Shown: positions 1 to 10,243 of the stretch, piece after piece
Layout of the letters: the number at the start of each line of letters is the position of its first letter
Position numbering within the stretch: position 1 is the first letter of the stretch
Assembly: GCF_047496725.1 (NCBI RefSeq)
Contig: NC_132970.1
Coordinates: 3,912,001 to 3,976,000 of the forward strand
Direction: 5' to 3'
From: Anoplolepis gracilipes
Taxonomy: Eukaryota; Arthropoda; Insecta; Hymenoptera; Formicidae
Length of the DNA stretch: 64,000 nucleotides
Translations under genes and position numbers: made by a program
The notes under the pieces: model-generated
Database searches by the model: none
The model's input: only the letters and a program-made list of their open reading frames with translations
What the model was told of the DNA's origin: nothing

Positions 1-477
1 AAGAATAAAGTTAATGTTTTCAAAGTATTTGGTTTCTGAAAGCAAAATATTATATTCGTGTTCTCTAAGCTTTCTTTCTTTATTTTATATAATATACAAA
101 ATTAATAGTCTTTAATACGCACTATATATATATATATATATAATATAATTACACTCATTACTGTAAAATTTATATAAATATTTTTGAACGACTTTTTTGT
201 ACGACATCAAGTTTCGGGCAAAATATCTTGTAACACTTTATTTATTTGAAACACCCTGTACATAGGTATATTCAGAGTCTGTTACTTAAAGTAAAATATG
301 ATGCTTATCAATATTATTCTCGCTGGAAAAGACTCGCGAGGTTGTTGACGCGACACAAAGTGTAAAATCACAGTCCGTGAATATCATTTGATTCTTCCGT
401 CTTTTCTTCCTATTTATTCGATCAAAGTGACCCACCCACGCTCGTCCCGCGAGCACTTATCCTCTTTGTGTTCACAG
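1..477. other. Intronic/upstream AT-rich DNA
   Basis: No coding segment is supported here. A TA microsatellite lies at about 123-142. The stretch around 246-262 (GAAACACCCTGTACATAG) resembles the terminal sequence common on insect DNA transposons, but no second end is seen. The last 25 bases before 478 form a pyrimidine-rich tract ending in CACAG, which acts as the acceptor for the exon at 478. The segment is therefore probably an intron of the gene that ends at 972. Confidence 0.45.
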
Positions 478-546
478 TCGAGACGCGCCATCGCTCAAAA
501 ATGTTTCTTGCCCCCTTTGAAGGATCAAAACGCTGCCGTCTCAAAG
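478..546 (+). CDS. Penultimate coding exon of an unrecognised gene
   Basis: This is a 69-nt, 23-codon open segment between a good acceptor (CTTTGTGTTCACAG, AG at 476-477) and a donor AAG|GTAAAT at 547. In the frame TCG AGA CGC it encodes SRRAIAQKCFLPPLKDQNAA followed by VSK. It is phase 0 at both ends, so it joins in frame to the exon at 700 after a 153-nt intron, a normal size for an insect. The reverse strand also has a 62-codon open frame here, which I regard as a shadow. I do not recognise the protein. Support is splice-site and phase consistency only. Confidence 0.5.
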
Positions 547-699
547 GTAAATTGAGCTCTTTTGCAACCTCGCTCTTCGATACTCTCTGGCTGACTTTTC
601 CACCGTCCAATTATTCGTGTATCTCCATAATGGAGTGAAGAGACTGAAAGAAGTCGCGCGGCAAGATCATCGTCGATAACATTGTCTCGTTTATTTCAG

Positions 700-972
700 G
701 ATCGTGAAAACCCAAAGATTCCTGAGATGGACTGCGCGATGCAAGAGAGTCTCTTAAAATGTCCTGTCAGATATCCGAAGGAAAATGAAGTCATCACGAG
801 CGAAGCATCGCCGTCCCGAGAGGTCGAAACGCTCGAGAAAACGCCGAATTTCAACTCATTGCTCGTTTCGTATGACATTCTCGAAGACTCATACTTGGAG
901 ACGTTGCAACAGCGTCACTTGCAGGAGAAAAAATTGGCGGATCGTCTTATGCGTCAAGTGTTGAATTCTTGA
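700..972 (+). CDS. Terminal coding exon of an unrecognised gene
   Basis: The exon starts after the acceptor TCTCGTTTATTTCAG (AG at 698-699) and runs 90 codons to TGA at 970-972. It begins DRENPKIPEMDCAMQESLLK and ends in a charged, probably helical tail, YLETLQQRHLQEKKLADRLM followed by RQVLNS. There is no signal peptide, membrane segment or catalytic motif. Codon use is richer in GC than the flanks, as expected for a real exon. The upstream part of the gene lies outside the window, so its family cannot be named. A CAG|GTAAAT donor-like site at 986-992, just after the stop, could mark an intron in the 3' untranslated region. Confidence 0.6.
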   Translation, partial: DRENPKIPEMDCAMQESLLKCPVRYPKENEVITSEASPSREVETLEKTPNFNSLLVSYDILEDSYLETLQQRHLQEKKLADRLMRQVLNS

Positions 973-2929
973 TCACGACTAGTTCAGGTAAATAGAGCGG
1001 TAGAAATCACTATAAATATACTTTTAGATGTTTCCTCTCGCGACTTATACACGACTATTCTATCCAGCGGTCTATTTTTACAACTGCAGATCAATATTTT
1101 ATTACTGCAGTTCATTTTCTGCCACGTTACCGACAGTATTTGTCTGCCATAAATACTTCTGTTTACACGTACTTTATACACGTAGATCTATACCTTCTAT
1201 CATATTTTTACATCTACTTGAAATAACTCGACATATATCACAATATATGACAAATTTGTACATATTAAATTGCGTGCTCAATTCAATTTGAAAGAGAATT
1301 ATTATGGTTTTCTGTACGTACACGAGTAGACTGGCTATGCGTTTAATGAAATATCACGATATCGATTATTCATTTCTGCAGATGGACGGCCTTATTTTCG
1401 ATCGTGTCGTTATCCGTTTGTCATAAACTGATCCGGCCGGTTTCCCATCAAGAACTTTTATACTTCTATACTTTGTCACACGCGTGTTTATATTGTCGAG
1501 ACGCAGTTGGCAGCTCGACGAGATGCTCGTAAATAAATTGCACTTGTACCCGTGAGATTAGTCTGAGGATAAAATATTTAAACTTAATTCCATCCGAATA
1601 AATAATTCACTCAATGTTCTGGCGGTTCGTATGCTCGCCATATCTGTTACCCCCTTGATGCCGCGATGAAACGAGTTGCGACGGTAATATGTATGGACGT
1701 AAACGCGAACATATATTTTATATATATAAATGTTATAAAATATTTCTACAACAGAGATATATGTATTTATATCAGACTGTCCTTTAATATCTGAAATCTT
1801 AATCGCAAAAGGAAAAAGCGGGTCATTTGCCAATAATGTCGAATCCATTTCTTTTATATTATACGATAGCTTTAACCAAAACGAAAAAAAGCAGTTTTAA
1901 ATATATATATCGTTCAATAAATTTATTTATTTCATAAATCATATTATGTTTTTATTATGTTTTTAAATATCTATTTCTTTTTTTATGTCCGTGTGCGCTT
2001 TTTATACGCATGCATACGGACGAATCTCTACAGCATGCAATTGTATACCGAAAATTTGTCTTTCTCTGCACGGTTCTAGAATTATTCAAAGTTCTTTCCA
2101 CCTAGAGAATGATGATCGTGCGGAAAATGAGCGTTTGCCAAGAATAGCGAATTGCACGCGGGATAGTCGGAGAGACGATGGGTACCAAGAGAATATTTTT
2201 ATCGACCATGATCCACGTGGTGTTTTACGCAGCCGAGTTAAACTTAAAGATCCGGAAAATCGGCGACCGTAAAGTGTTCGCTCTCATCGTGTTGCGGCTG
2301 GTCTTCTGAATATGTAAATGCGCTACTGTTGCTCTCCGGAAAGATGATTCCGCTGCCACGGTCACGGCTAAATCTGTTATTACGCTTCTATAATCAAGCG
2401 CTGTTTCTGAACAATGTATTCATCGCCCGCAGCTGAAATTACTTTCACAGGTTTCGCGTAGAGCCCAACGTTACTCGTGTTTCGATTTATCGAGTCTAAA
2501 GTTTTCTAATATTTTTTTTTCATTTTACGACGGATTGAGACTTCATTCCTTCGAGTTACAGTCGCTTTTATGTTTGAATAATTCTTGTATTTTCGAAATT
2601 CATTAAACTTTTAATAAGAATCAGATATGTAATGTGTTTTAAGATTAGGATGTTTATTTTGAATATTTTCTGTAAAGATAATAGTATTTCTAATACACAA
2701 GAAAACGCGATAATTTATAAGCGAGATCAGATAGAACAAATATTTATCAAACACAAAAACTTTTTCATTATTTTTGCGTGCTAAATTCTCTCTCACATAT
2801 ACACACCTACACGTATTTCCAAAATTATTAATTATACGAGTTTAACCGCGAGTTTAACATTATAGGGAAGATTGTATATCTCTCGCAAATAACCAATTAC
2901 TTGGTCTTACCCTACACTATCTTACTGTA
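973..2929. other. Putative 3' UTR and intergenic spacer
   Basis: No gene is supported. The first part should be the 3' untranslated region of the gene ending at 972. An AATAAA sits near 1531-1537 (GTAAATAAATTGC) and is a candidate polyadenylation signal. The rest is AT-rich with short open frames lacking splice support or a recognisable protein. The spacer separates the upstream gene from the CpG-rich segment starting near 2930. Confidence 0.4.
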
Positions 2930-3421
2930 CTCGATCCCTGTCGTGAGGTGAGGTAGACCTTCGCGGGAGAACGTGGCATTAGCATTACTCGTCGTGAAGG
3001 GTTGATCGATCCACCGGTTGCGCGCGCGTTCGTCGCATGCGCGGAACTAATCTGCCGACACGCTGCGGCGAGTTTTGCACGAGCGAGAGAGAACTGTCAC
3101 CGTGGCCGATAACTCGTCAGGCCTAAGATACATATCCGTAAACAAACGCATACAGGATTCTTTTCTTTTTTTTTTCTCCCTCGAGCCACATACTGACGTG
3201 TTTCTCGCGCGCGGCAGAAGAGACTCGCGCGGGCGTGGTTGTTGCGCGAGTGAGGGTGTGCGCGTTGTCGTCCGTCAGGACTTAACCGATGGTACCACCA
3301 CCGATGGTGACGGCGGATGTACGGTGAATGTCGTCAACCCGAATCGGCTGATTACGCCATCAGACTGCCGTCAAGCGGGGAGGAAGTCTGTCTCGCGTGC
3401 CAGCACACATCAATGGTTCAG
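2930..3421 (+). promoter_or_regulatory. CpG-rich candidate promoter and first exon of the B4GAT1-like gene
   Basis: This block is much richer in G+C and CpG than its surroundings (for example GCGCGCGCGTTCGTCGCATG near 3021). It has no clear TATA box and ends in a very strong donor, CAG|GTGAGT, at 3419-3427. Together these suggest a TATA-less promoter with a first exon. It is the only such candidate upstream of the glucuronyltransferase exons on this strand with a matching phase. The transcription start cannot be fixed from sequence alone. Confidence 0.45.
3317..3421 (+). CDS. Proposed first coding exon of the B4GAT1-like gene
   Basis: An ATG at 3317 (GGCGG before it) opens 35 codons, MYGECRQPESADYAIRLPSS followed by GEEVCLACQHTSMVQ, ending exactly at the donor CAG|GTGAGT in phase 0. 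The exon at 21645 also starts in phase 0. Joined, the end of this exon would read SMVQ followed by LGCRPWNLSLTSVIILAL, giving a short cytosolic tail before a signal anchor, as expected for a Golgi type II enzyme. A second in-frame ATG at 3413 would give just MVQ before the junction. That start gives a protein of about 457 residues rather than 489, closer to the usual length of the family. The link over 18.2 kb is inference and needs transcript evidence. Confidence 0.42.
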
Positions 3422-3702
3422 GTGAGTAAGCGAGCGAGGCGCCTTGCGAGCTATGACAGAGGGTTGGCACGGTGGTGCTCGTCGCCGTCCGGGGAATGAC
3501 GACTGTACGCGAGTGGGGTTTGTTATGAGTGACGGTGGAGTAGCGCTACTCGTCTTGCTCGTTGTATCATCGTTGGCTGGCAAACGTGTCAGCTGTGTGT
3601 CTGACAGAACAGAACGGCCACGGGAAGGTGTCGCCACTTGAGAGGAAGTGCAATTGTCACGTGTTCGTGAACGTAGCTTTGATTATTTTTTATTTCCGTT
3701 AA

Positions 3703-6331
3703 CCCTTAGGGTTCATCTGGGATATATCACAACTTTATTTTTTTTTACTTTAACGTTATACATTAATAGAAAATAAATTTTGACTTTGCATTATCTAATG
3801 AAAAAACATTTAAATGGTGCACCTACAAGCGTTCGTAGTCACTCTGTCGTTAGCTACTGGATAAATCGTGTCTAAACGTGTGTTCTAAGGTCGTTGCATA
3901 TCCCGTGTACATTCAACGTTTCAAAATACGGATGGTAAGTAAAAATTTTTTCTTATTTTTTGTTATTTCTCTTATTTTTTTTATTTCATATTTTTAATAG
4001 GTCAGTATGATTGCAGATAAAAAATCGATAGATGAAGTAGTCCGTTTACTGAGGCTACAAGAATTTGAAACATTCGACGAAGACAAGACTTCTGAAGAAA
4101 AGGCTCACGTGAAAATACAAAATACGTCCGATACAAAGGAGAGAAGTGGCGAAGACCTCGAGTCTGACTATTAGTCAGACTCCCTCTACAGAAAGTAATG
4201 ACCATAATAACAACTCCCCAAATCATCATATCGAAGAAGCAGAAACTGCACGTTCGCAAAAACAATTATCGTTAACTTCAGTTTTACAGGTTTTTTATAT
4301 CTAAGAAGGGGCGGAAGCTGACTATTCTACTTGAAAAGTCTTAAAGTGTTATAACTTTTTCGAAAGATGCAGCAAATGATATTCAAAGTTGACGCTCCAT
4401 TTACCTGATATTTTGGGACAACGAACGTTAATTCACTGCTCGAAGCATATTTGCTGTTGATTCCTGAGATACTGCTAGAAAAAAATAGTCGTACGGACAA
4501 GGAGATTACACGAAAGCTTTCAATTCTGCCAAAGGCAATGTACTATAGAAAGACAGCATTGATCGAGTTAAACGCTGTAATTGAACTTTTATATGTAGCG
4601 AGACTTCAAAAGAGAGGAAAAGTGTCATCGAAAAAATTATGGTTGAAGGATTTTAAGATAATCATATTTCATGGAATAATGACGTGCCAGCAATTCGTCT
4701 TCTTAATATCATTTTGTTTCGATGATGAAATCATCTGAGAAGAGCGAAGGAAAGGGAATAAATTCACTCTAATTCGCGAGATTTGGGATGAATTTATTGC
4801 AAACTGCAGAAAGTATTACAGGCCTAGGAAGAACTGCATAATAGAAGAGCAGCTATTGTTATTTAAAAATCGGTATTTATTCCGCTACATGGCTAGTAAA
4901 TTTGATAAGTATAACATCAAAATTATAATGATGAATGATAAATACACTTTGTATATGATAACCGTTACACTATAAGAAAAGTGTGTCTCGAACATCTGGA
5001 AACGGTATTTAGCTATTCAAACGTTATTGAAGTTAATTCATAATACAAACTATAACATCACTTGCGACAATTCATTTTCATTAGTGGAATGTTTTCAATG
5101 CATGCTGAAAGATTTTTTACTGATGACAGTCGAAATTATAAGAAAGAACAAATAACAAATATTACTATCGTTTATAAAGAACCAAAAAGTCAATACTACA
5201 ATTTGCTTTTGATGAAAATCAAATCCTAGCCACCTTCACCGAAAAAGAACAAAGTCGTATTTCTGGTCGACACTGCATATACATTGATAATAAAGAGATA
5301 AATGTTGATATAGCATAAACCTAACCGAATATTATACTTTACAACATTACCAAAGGAAAAATTCATACATTTGATCAACTGTGTTACAACCATAGATTCA
5401 CTAGCCTCATATTTTCCTCAACAAGATTGATTTTACATAAGTTTAATCAGATTAATAAAACTATAGAGCGCCGAATTTTTTTACAAAAACTGGCCATAAC
5501 TCTTATGGAGTTATACCTCCACATAAGCTATTCTTTTACAATAAACAAACATCCGTTCGTTCATCAAGGATGTCCTTGATATTGAAATATCTCTTTTACA
5601 GTTGAACTAGGATAATCGTTTGGAATGGCGCGACGTCAGCAATATGCCTTCTACTCACGTAAAAAAGACATTAAAACGAGTGCATGCATGGCATGTATGC
5701 GTCTAATATGCCGAACGTATCGAATCGAACTAACGATTAGATTCTGATTGTGCCGATAATTATCAACCACTAAAACTATAAAAAAAACATTTTTTTTCTA
5801 AAAGTTTATAAATATTTTTTTGTAAAAATTTATGAATATTTTATAATAAAAAGAAAAATTTGAATTATCTGAAATTATTGTTCATTTATTTAACCTTACA
5901 TAAACAAAACTAAGCAATTCATAAGAAAGAAGGGAAAAAAAATACGTTATATTAACTCCTCTGAACAATTCAACTTTTTGCAATGCATTATAAGTTAAGT
6001 AATTTTTTTGTGTTACATGGAACTTTTATTTCAAAATTGTACTCAATTTTTCCTGTTGCAATACCTTATATCGGATATAAAATTTTTAATGTAAAAAGTG
6101 ATATTTTTTCGACGTTATACCGAATGCTCGCTTCTAGGTTTTCTCACATGAAACTATAACTATATCAATAAACTTTTCATGAGCACACTTGTTAAAGTGT
6201 AGAGTTTCAATTCATGTACGATAATCTAAAAAATTAATTCTAAGTAAAGATACAGCAAAAACATAAATCGAAGTCACGATTAAGCGCCTGCGTATTATTT
6301 GTCAGAAATATATAGATGTGTTATGTAAGGG
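3703..6331 (+). mobile_element. piggyBac-type DNA transposon, decayed, with TTAA duplications
   Basis: The element is bounded by TTAA at 3699-3702 and 6332-6335, the target duplication typical of the piggyBac superfamily. Its ends are inverted: CCCTTA at 3703-3708 and TAAGGG at 6326-6331, followed inward by similar CATCT and ATATAT blocks. Total length is about 2.63 kb, close to intact members of the family. A degenerate transposase gene lies at about 3932-5580 in the same orientation. The last 750 bp are noncoding and AT-rich. It sits about 280 bp downstream of the donor of the proposed first exon, so it would be an intronic insertion. Confidence 0.85.
3932..5580 (+). pseudogene. piggyBac-like transposase, broken by frameshifts and stops
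   Basis: The start looks like ATG at 3932-3934, then a 66-nt intron (GTAAGT at 3935, AG at 3999-4000), then an acidic N-terminal segment up to a TAG at 4172. Typical PGBD/DDE_Tnp_1_7 motifs follow in several frames. ELNAVIELLYVARLQKRGKV is near 4567-4626. REIWDEFIANCRKYYRPRKN is near 4775-4834. KYNIKIIMMNDKYTLYMI (near 4908-4961) carries the first catalytic Asp. NITCDNSFSLVE (near 5052-5087) carries the second, at codon 5066. NITKGKIHTFDQLCYNH is near 5343-5393. In that last motif the usual VD preceding DQ is replaced by IH, so one acidic residue is lost. With several stops and frame changes, no functional transposase is expected. Confidence 0.85.
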
Positions 6332-6335
6332 TTAA

Positions 6336-9300
6336 TTCCACTTTTGTTCCACTTTTCATTCTTCGATTCTTTCCACTTTATTTGACTTATTGTTAGCCTA
6401 TACAGTTTCAGGTAACTGATATGTAATCTCTACATGCTAGCTTCTAATTCTCTACTGATTTTTAATTAACAAGTTTGAGCGTAAATCTATACGTAAATGG
6501 TTAAGATAGCTATGCTCTACTACCTTGTTTCTAATTTATGACATCGATTAGACATCTTGCCTTACGTGGATATATGTACTTACTTTAGCAAAAATGATAT
6601 ATGTATACGAATACTTTATTTATGATAGATGTTTGCAATATTATCAGTTATCGTTTATAATGAGTCAGACAGTCGGTAAGCACACATTTATAAGATTATC
6701 GAACTACAAATTTTTTATAGCTACAATTTTTCGTAGAAAAAATGTTTATTAATGAGTGGTAAGAATGTTGTAATATTATCTTACCGATATTAAATCCATA
6801 TTTTAATTCGGCATACTGTATAAATAAAAAAGATGTGAGTAAAATATAAAATAAAATGTACAATAAGATATACAAAAGTTTAATAAATTCAAACAGAAAT
6901 AAAATTGTATATATCGCGTATCTTTTTAAATTTTAAATTCCAATAAGCATTAATTTATATAACAGGCGAATGTAGCTTCATATGATCCATATCTTGTAAT
7001 AAACTTGTATATGTATATCTCGTATAGTCGAATTATTTGAGCGTTAATATACATCTTATGACCATACAACTTTCTATAGTAATGCCCAACTTACGTTCGC
7101 ACAATTGCACAATGAAAATCGCGATGTATTTTATCAAAGACTATTAATCGGCAACTAAGAAGAGGATAGTTTTCGAAGGGAGAGAGAAAAGGAACGAAGT
7201 GCGCGACGTAAACCTTTAGTTCCGATTTTGCGGCAGCCCTTTATGTAAATGGATAATGGTTCTATAACGGTTGGCTGGTTCCTAGGATGGCGAGTATGTA
7301 CGTTGCTACTGCCGAAGGGCAGTTCATTAACTGCCAGACGCCGGGTTCGATGAGAGAGTTACGGCTCGGGAGAGATAGAGGCAAACTGGCGCGCGCAACC
7401 TGGCTTTGAAGTGGCGGGCGCCTCGCGGGCGTCCAACGCGGAACAATGGGAATTATCTTCTATTTCGCTCGGTTCAACTCCCCTTTCCTGGCACTTCCAT
7501 CCTCTTCTCCCCTCTTGTTCGTTCGTTTATGCCCGTCCGTTCCTCGACACCCGCTCATCTATACAAGGATACCTGACGCTCTGTTGATTGGGACGCTTCA
7601 GGCGAGGCAATAATCGCGCCGGTTATCCGACTCTATGAAAGCTGTCTTAATGAATTGACGCGAGCGAGAAGTGTTGATACGCTTTCTCTTCGCGCGTACT
7701 TACATATACCATATTGTTTTGCGGCGATACAGTCGCGACAGACGGATCATTGTCCGGCTCCGACTAATTATGAAATATTTAAAAAGAAACGAGGCGACTT
7801 GTGTATTTCTAATGTATCGATACAATAAATATAAATAAATTTATTATCAATAAAAAACAAGAGGGAATATCTCCTTGGAATAGTTTATCTATTTAAGTAA
7901 AAAAATAGGCAGTCATATTTTTTTATAAAATATAATATTGTCACGCATTGGGAAATATTATTGATTTATACGTACCTTACGAGTGCAGTGATTGTACTAT
8001 TTCAGAATAATTAGGGCATAAATGTACAGTGCTTCTTATTGTGTGCAATGTACTTAATATCGCAATTTGTTGATTGTTTGTAAATCGTGATTGTACCTTC
8101 ACGCAACTTAAATTCTTTTTTCTTATTATTTTTTTCAACAAGCGATTTCAGTTATATAACGTGTTTCAAATATTTTCCGCGTTGTTAATATATCGAAGTA
8201 AGCTTTATGCAAAGCTTCATTTAACGTAGCTTGAGAAAGTGTGTGCGTAAATTGCTTGCGGCTGGTACAAACAAATTATGATTATAGAATTTTGTCTATC
8301 GACACTCTATTGAAATAATTGTCAATAAAATGTAATTATCGTTTGCTTAATGCATAAACAAAGTTTCTCAAGCGTGAGCGACGATTTTATACATATTTTA
8401 CGCTTCCATAAGTTTGTATATTTCATAAATATCCGTGGAACCGACGATGGTTTTTTCCTAATTGCGGATTCATCGCGTGTTGATTCGCCCACTCTGTTGC
8501 GTTGTCCCGTTAATTATCGGCGTAGCTGATCACTCTGCCTGGCAATTATTAACGAATAAATCTAATAATTAACAGCGTTTCACATTAACGGCCGCGTGGA
8601 TGTACGGATGATTATTTATGTAAACCGCGATTATTTATGTTTTAATTGTGGCGCGTTTGTTATCGCACATCAGCTACGATGTCCTTTTTGTGACGAGCTA
8701 GCCGATACAAATTCGTATCATACTAATGGCTTTTGCATTAATACCAACAATAAGAACGTTAAGTTTAAATAATTAATTGTTATTGTGTTCGCGAATATTA
8801 AGAGAAATACATTATTATTGATTGGATACAATTATTCATGGATTGTGTACTGATATAATTATCTTATTTTTTACCTTCTATATATTACAGATATATATAT
8901 ATATATATATTTAATTAATTGCGCTCAATATATATATATATATATATACATTGAGCGCAATTAATTAAATTTAAAAATGTTTTACTTCATCGAACGATAA
9001 AATGTTTCTTTAAAAAAATTAGAATATAATTTTTTGCACTGGTATATGCTCTCACTCCGTGCGTCGATATTCATAAAATATTTAATTGCGGCTGTACGTT
9101 TCGTAAAACATCATAATTATGAAAGTTTCCATACATATACAATAAATAATTACATGTGCTGTGCCGGTTCATATCTGAAAATTTTAAAGATAAATACAGA
9201 GTAGAGTTTGTAAGTTGTGTATAATATTTGCGTAACAGTAAATTTTTCATTAAGTTAGTCAGCCGTCGTGATCTAAAAAGATCAAAGTTTCGAATAATAA

Positions 9301-9490
9301 CGGAAAAAAAAAATTTAATAATATTATAATTTATAAGTATTACGAATCGTTATAATGTCGATACGTGATTGCGATCACGGAAATATTTAAGGAGATAATG
9401 TGTCAGATGTAATACCAGTAATGCAAATACACTCTGTTAGATAAGTATTCGTAACTAGATTTTTCGCGTTACATCGCGTCGTCGAATGAG
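6336..9490. other. First-intron DNA without a gene
   Basis: This is AT-rich sequence with no supported coding region. A G+C-rich patch at about 7180-7640 contains a small inverted repeat GGCAGTT-CATT-AACTGCC at 7318-7335 and is a possible regulatory or conserved noncoding block. A long perfect inverted repeat at 8909-8970 is listed separately. Low-complexity AT tracts fill most of the rest. Confidence 0.4.
8909..8970. repeat. Perfect 21-bp inverted repeat around a TA microsatellite
   Basis: The arm at 8909-8929 is the exact reverse complement of 8950-8970. The core of the left arm is TTAATTAATTGCGCTCAAT. The 20-base loop is a TA repeat, which is self-complementary, so almost the whole 62 bp can form one hairpin or cruciform. 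A further TA tract precedes it at about 8890-8910. It could be a small foldback element or a microsatellite-driven palindromic duplication. Confidence 0.9.
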
Positions 9491-9698
9491 TTGACGGAAA
9501 TCAGCATTCGTATAATCCACCGGATGCTTGATCGGCCGCCCCGGAGCGAAAATATAGCGAGTACTCGACGTGGATACACCGTGGATACAGCAATCCCGAA
9601 ACGACCAATTTATCCGCGGTCGAGTTATCCTTCTGTGCCACTGCTCTCGTTGATAGTATCTCCTGCCAACGAGCAGCGTCCAAAATCGTTGGTTCGAT

Positions 9699-10243
9699 TT
9701 GAACTATCGACCTCGTGTATTTGGAATGTCCGATAGAGAGATAGAGTTCTCCTTCTCACTCATCTCTCTCTCTCTCTCTCTCTCTCTCAACCTCGTAACT
9801 TGTTTGATTTCAATCATTTTCGAGTGTTTTCAATACATTTTCCAAGTGTTTTCGATGCGAGACTCACGAGCGCGACCAGGTATATTGTTTTATCGTTTCC
9901 GGCTGTGTTTTCAATGGGTTGGGATGCATACCGGATATGCGAATCGAAAACATTGCATTATAGTGCTGCCGAATATACACACCGTTTGTCTAAAGTTTTT
10001 CGCGTTCTGTGGGAGACGAATTTTTTCTTTCTTTTATTCGACATCCGGGCTTCTGTTTTGCGCCCCTATATACATATGTTTACGTGTCCTCATCATTTTT
10101 TACGAGACACACAACACCGATTCTATGAATCTTGGAATAATGCGCCACCATACTGTGTTGAATTTGATGAAGGGCCCTTATTAAACGACGAATATGCGTG
10201 TTTTCACATTTCGTTTATTGGATATAATATTTACAGGTTTTGA
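9699..10243 (+). other. Two overlapping unexplained open frames
   Basis: One frame is open for 161 codons (9699-10184, TTG at its upstream end) and a second for 147 codons (9800-10243, ATG-started) over the same bases. They include a TC microsatellite at about 9763-9788, which gives the first frame a run of Ser-Leu. Neither contains a recognisable domain. Both are Phe-rich, as expected from T-rich DNA. I consider them chance openings within the first intron of the B4GAT1-like gene. Confidence 0.2.

Noticed and set aside
246..262. GAAACACCCTGTACATAG, similar to common insect transposon termini
   Set aside because: Only one end is visible, with no inverted partner, so a bounded element cannot be drawn.
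422..610. Minus-strand 62-codon open frame beginning MDGGKVSQRVSKSEVAKELN
   Set aside because: It is antisense to the splice-supported exon 478-546 and reads through its donor and acceptor. No promoter or domain supports it.
3075..3425. 116-codon + frame across the CpG-rich segment
   Set aside because: It overlaps the proposed first exon in another frame and has no domain. The openness is explained by low stop frequency in GC-rich DNA.
9680..9710. GGTTCGATTTGAACT, reminiscent of a tRNA B box
   Set aside because: No acceptor stem, A box or anticodon arm can be drawn around it.
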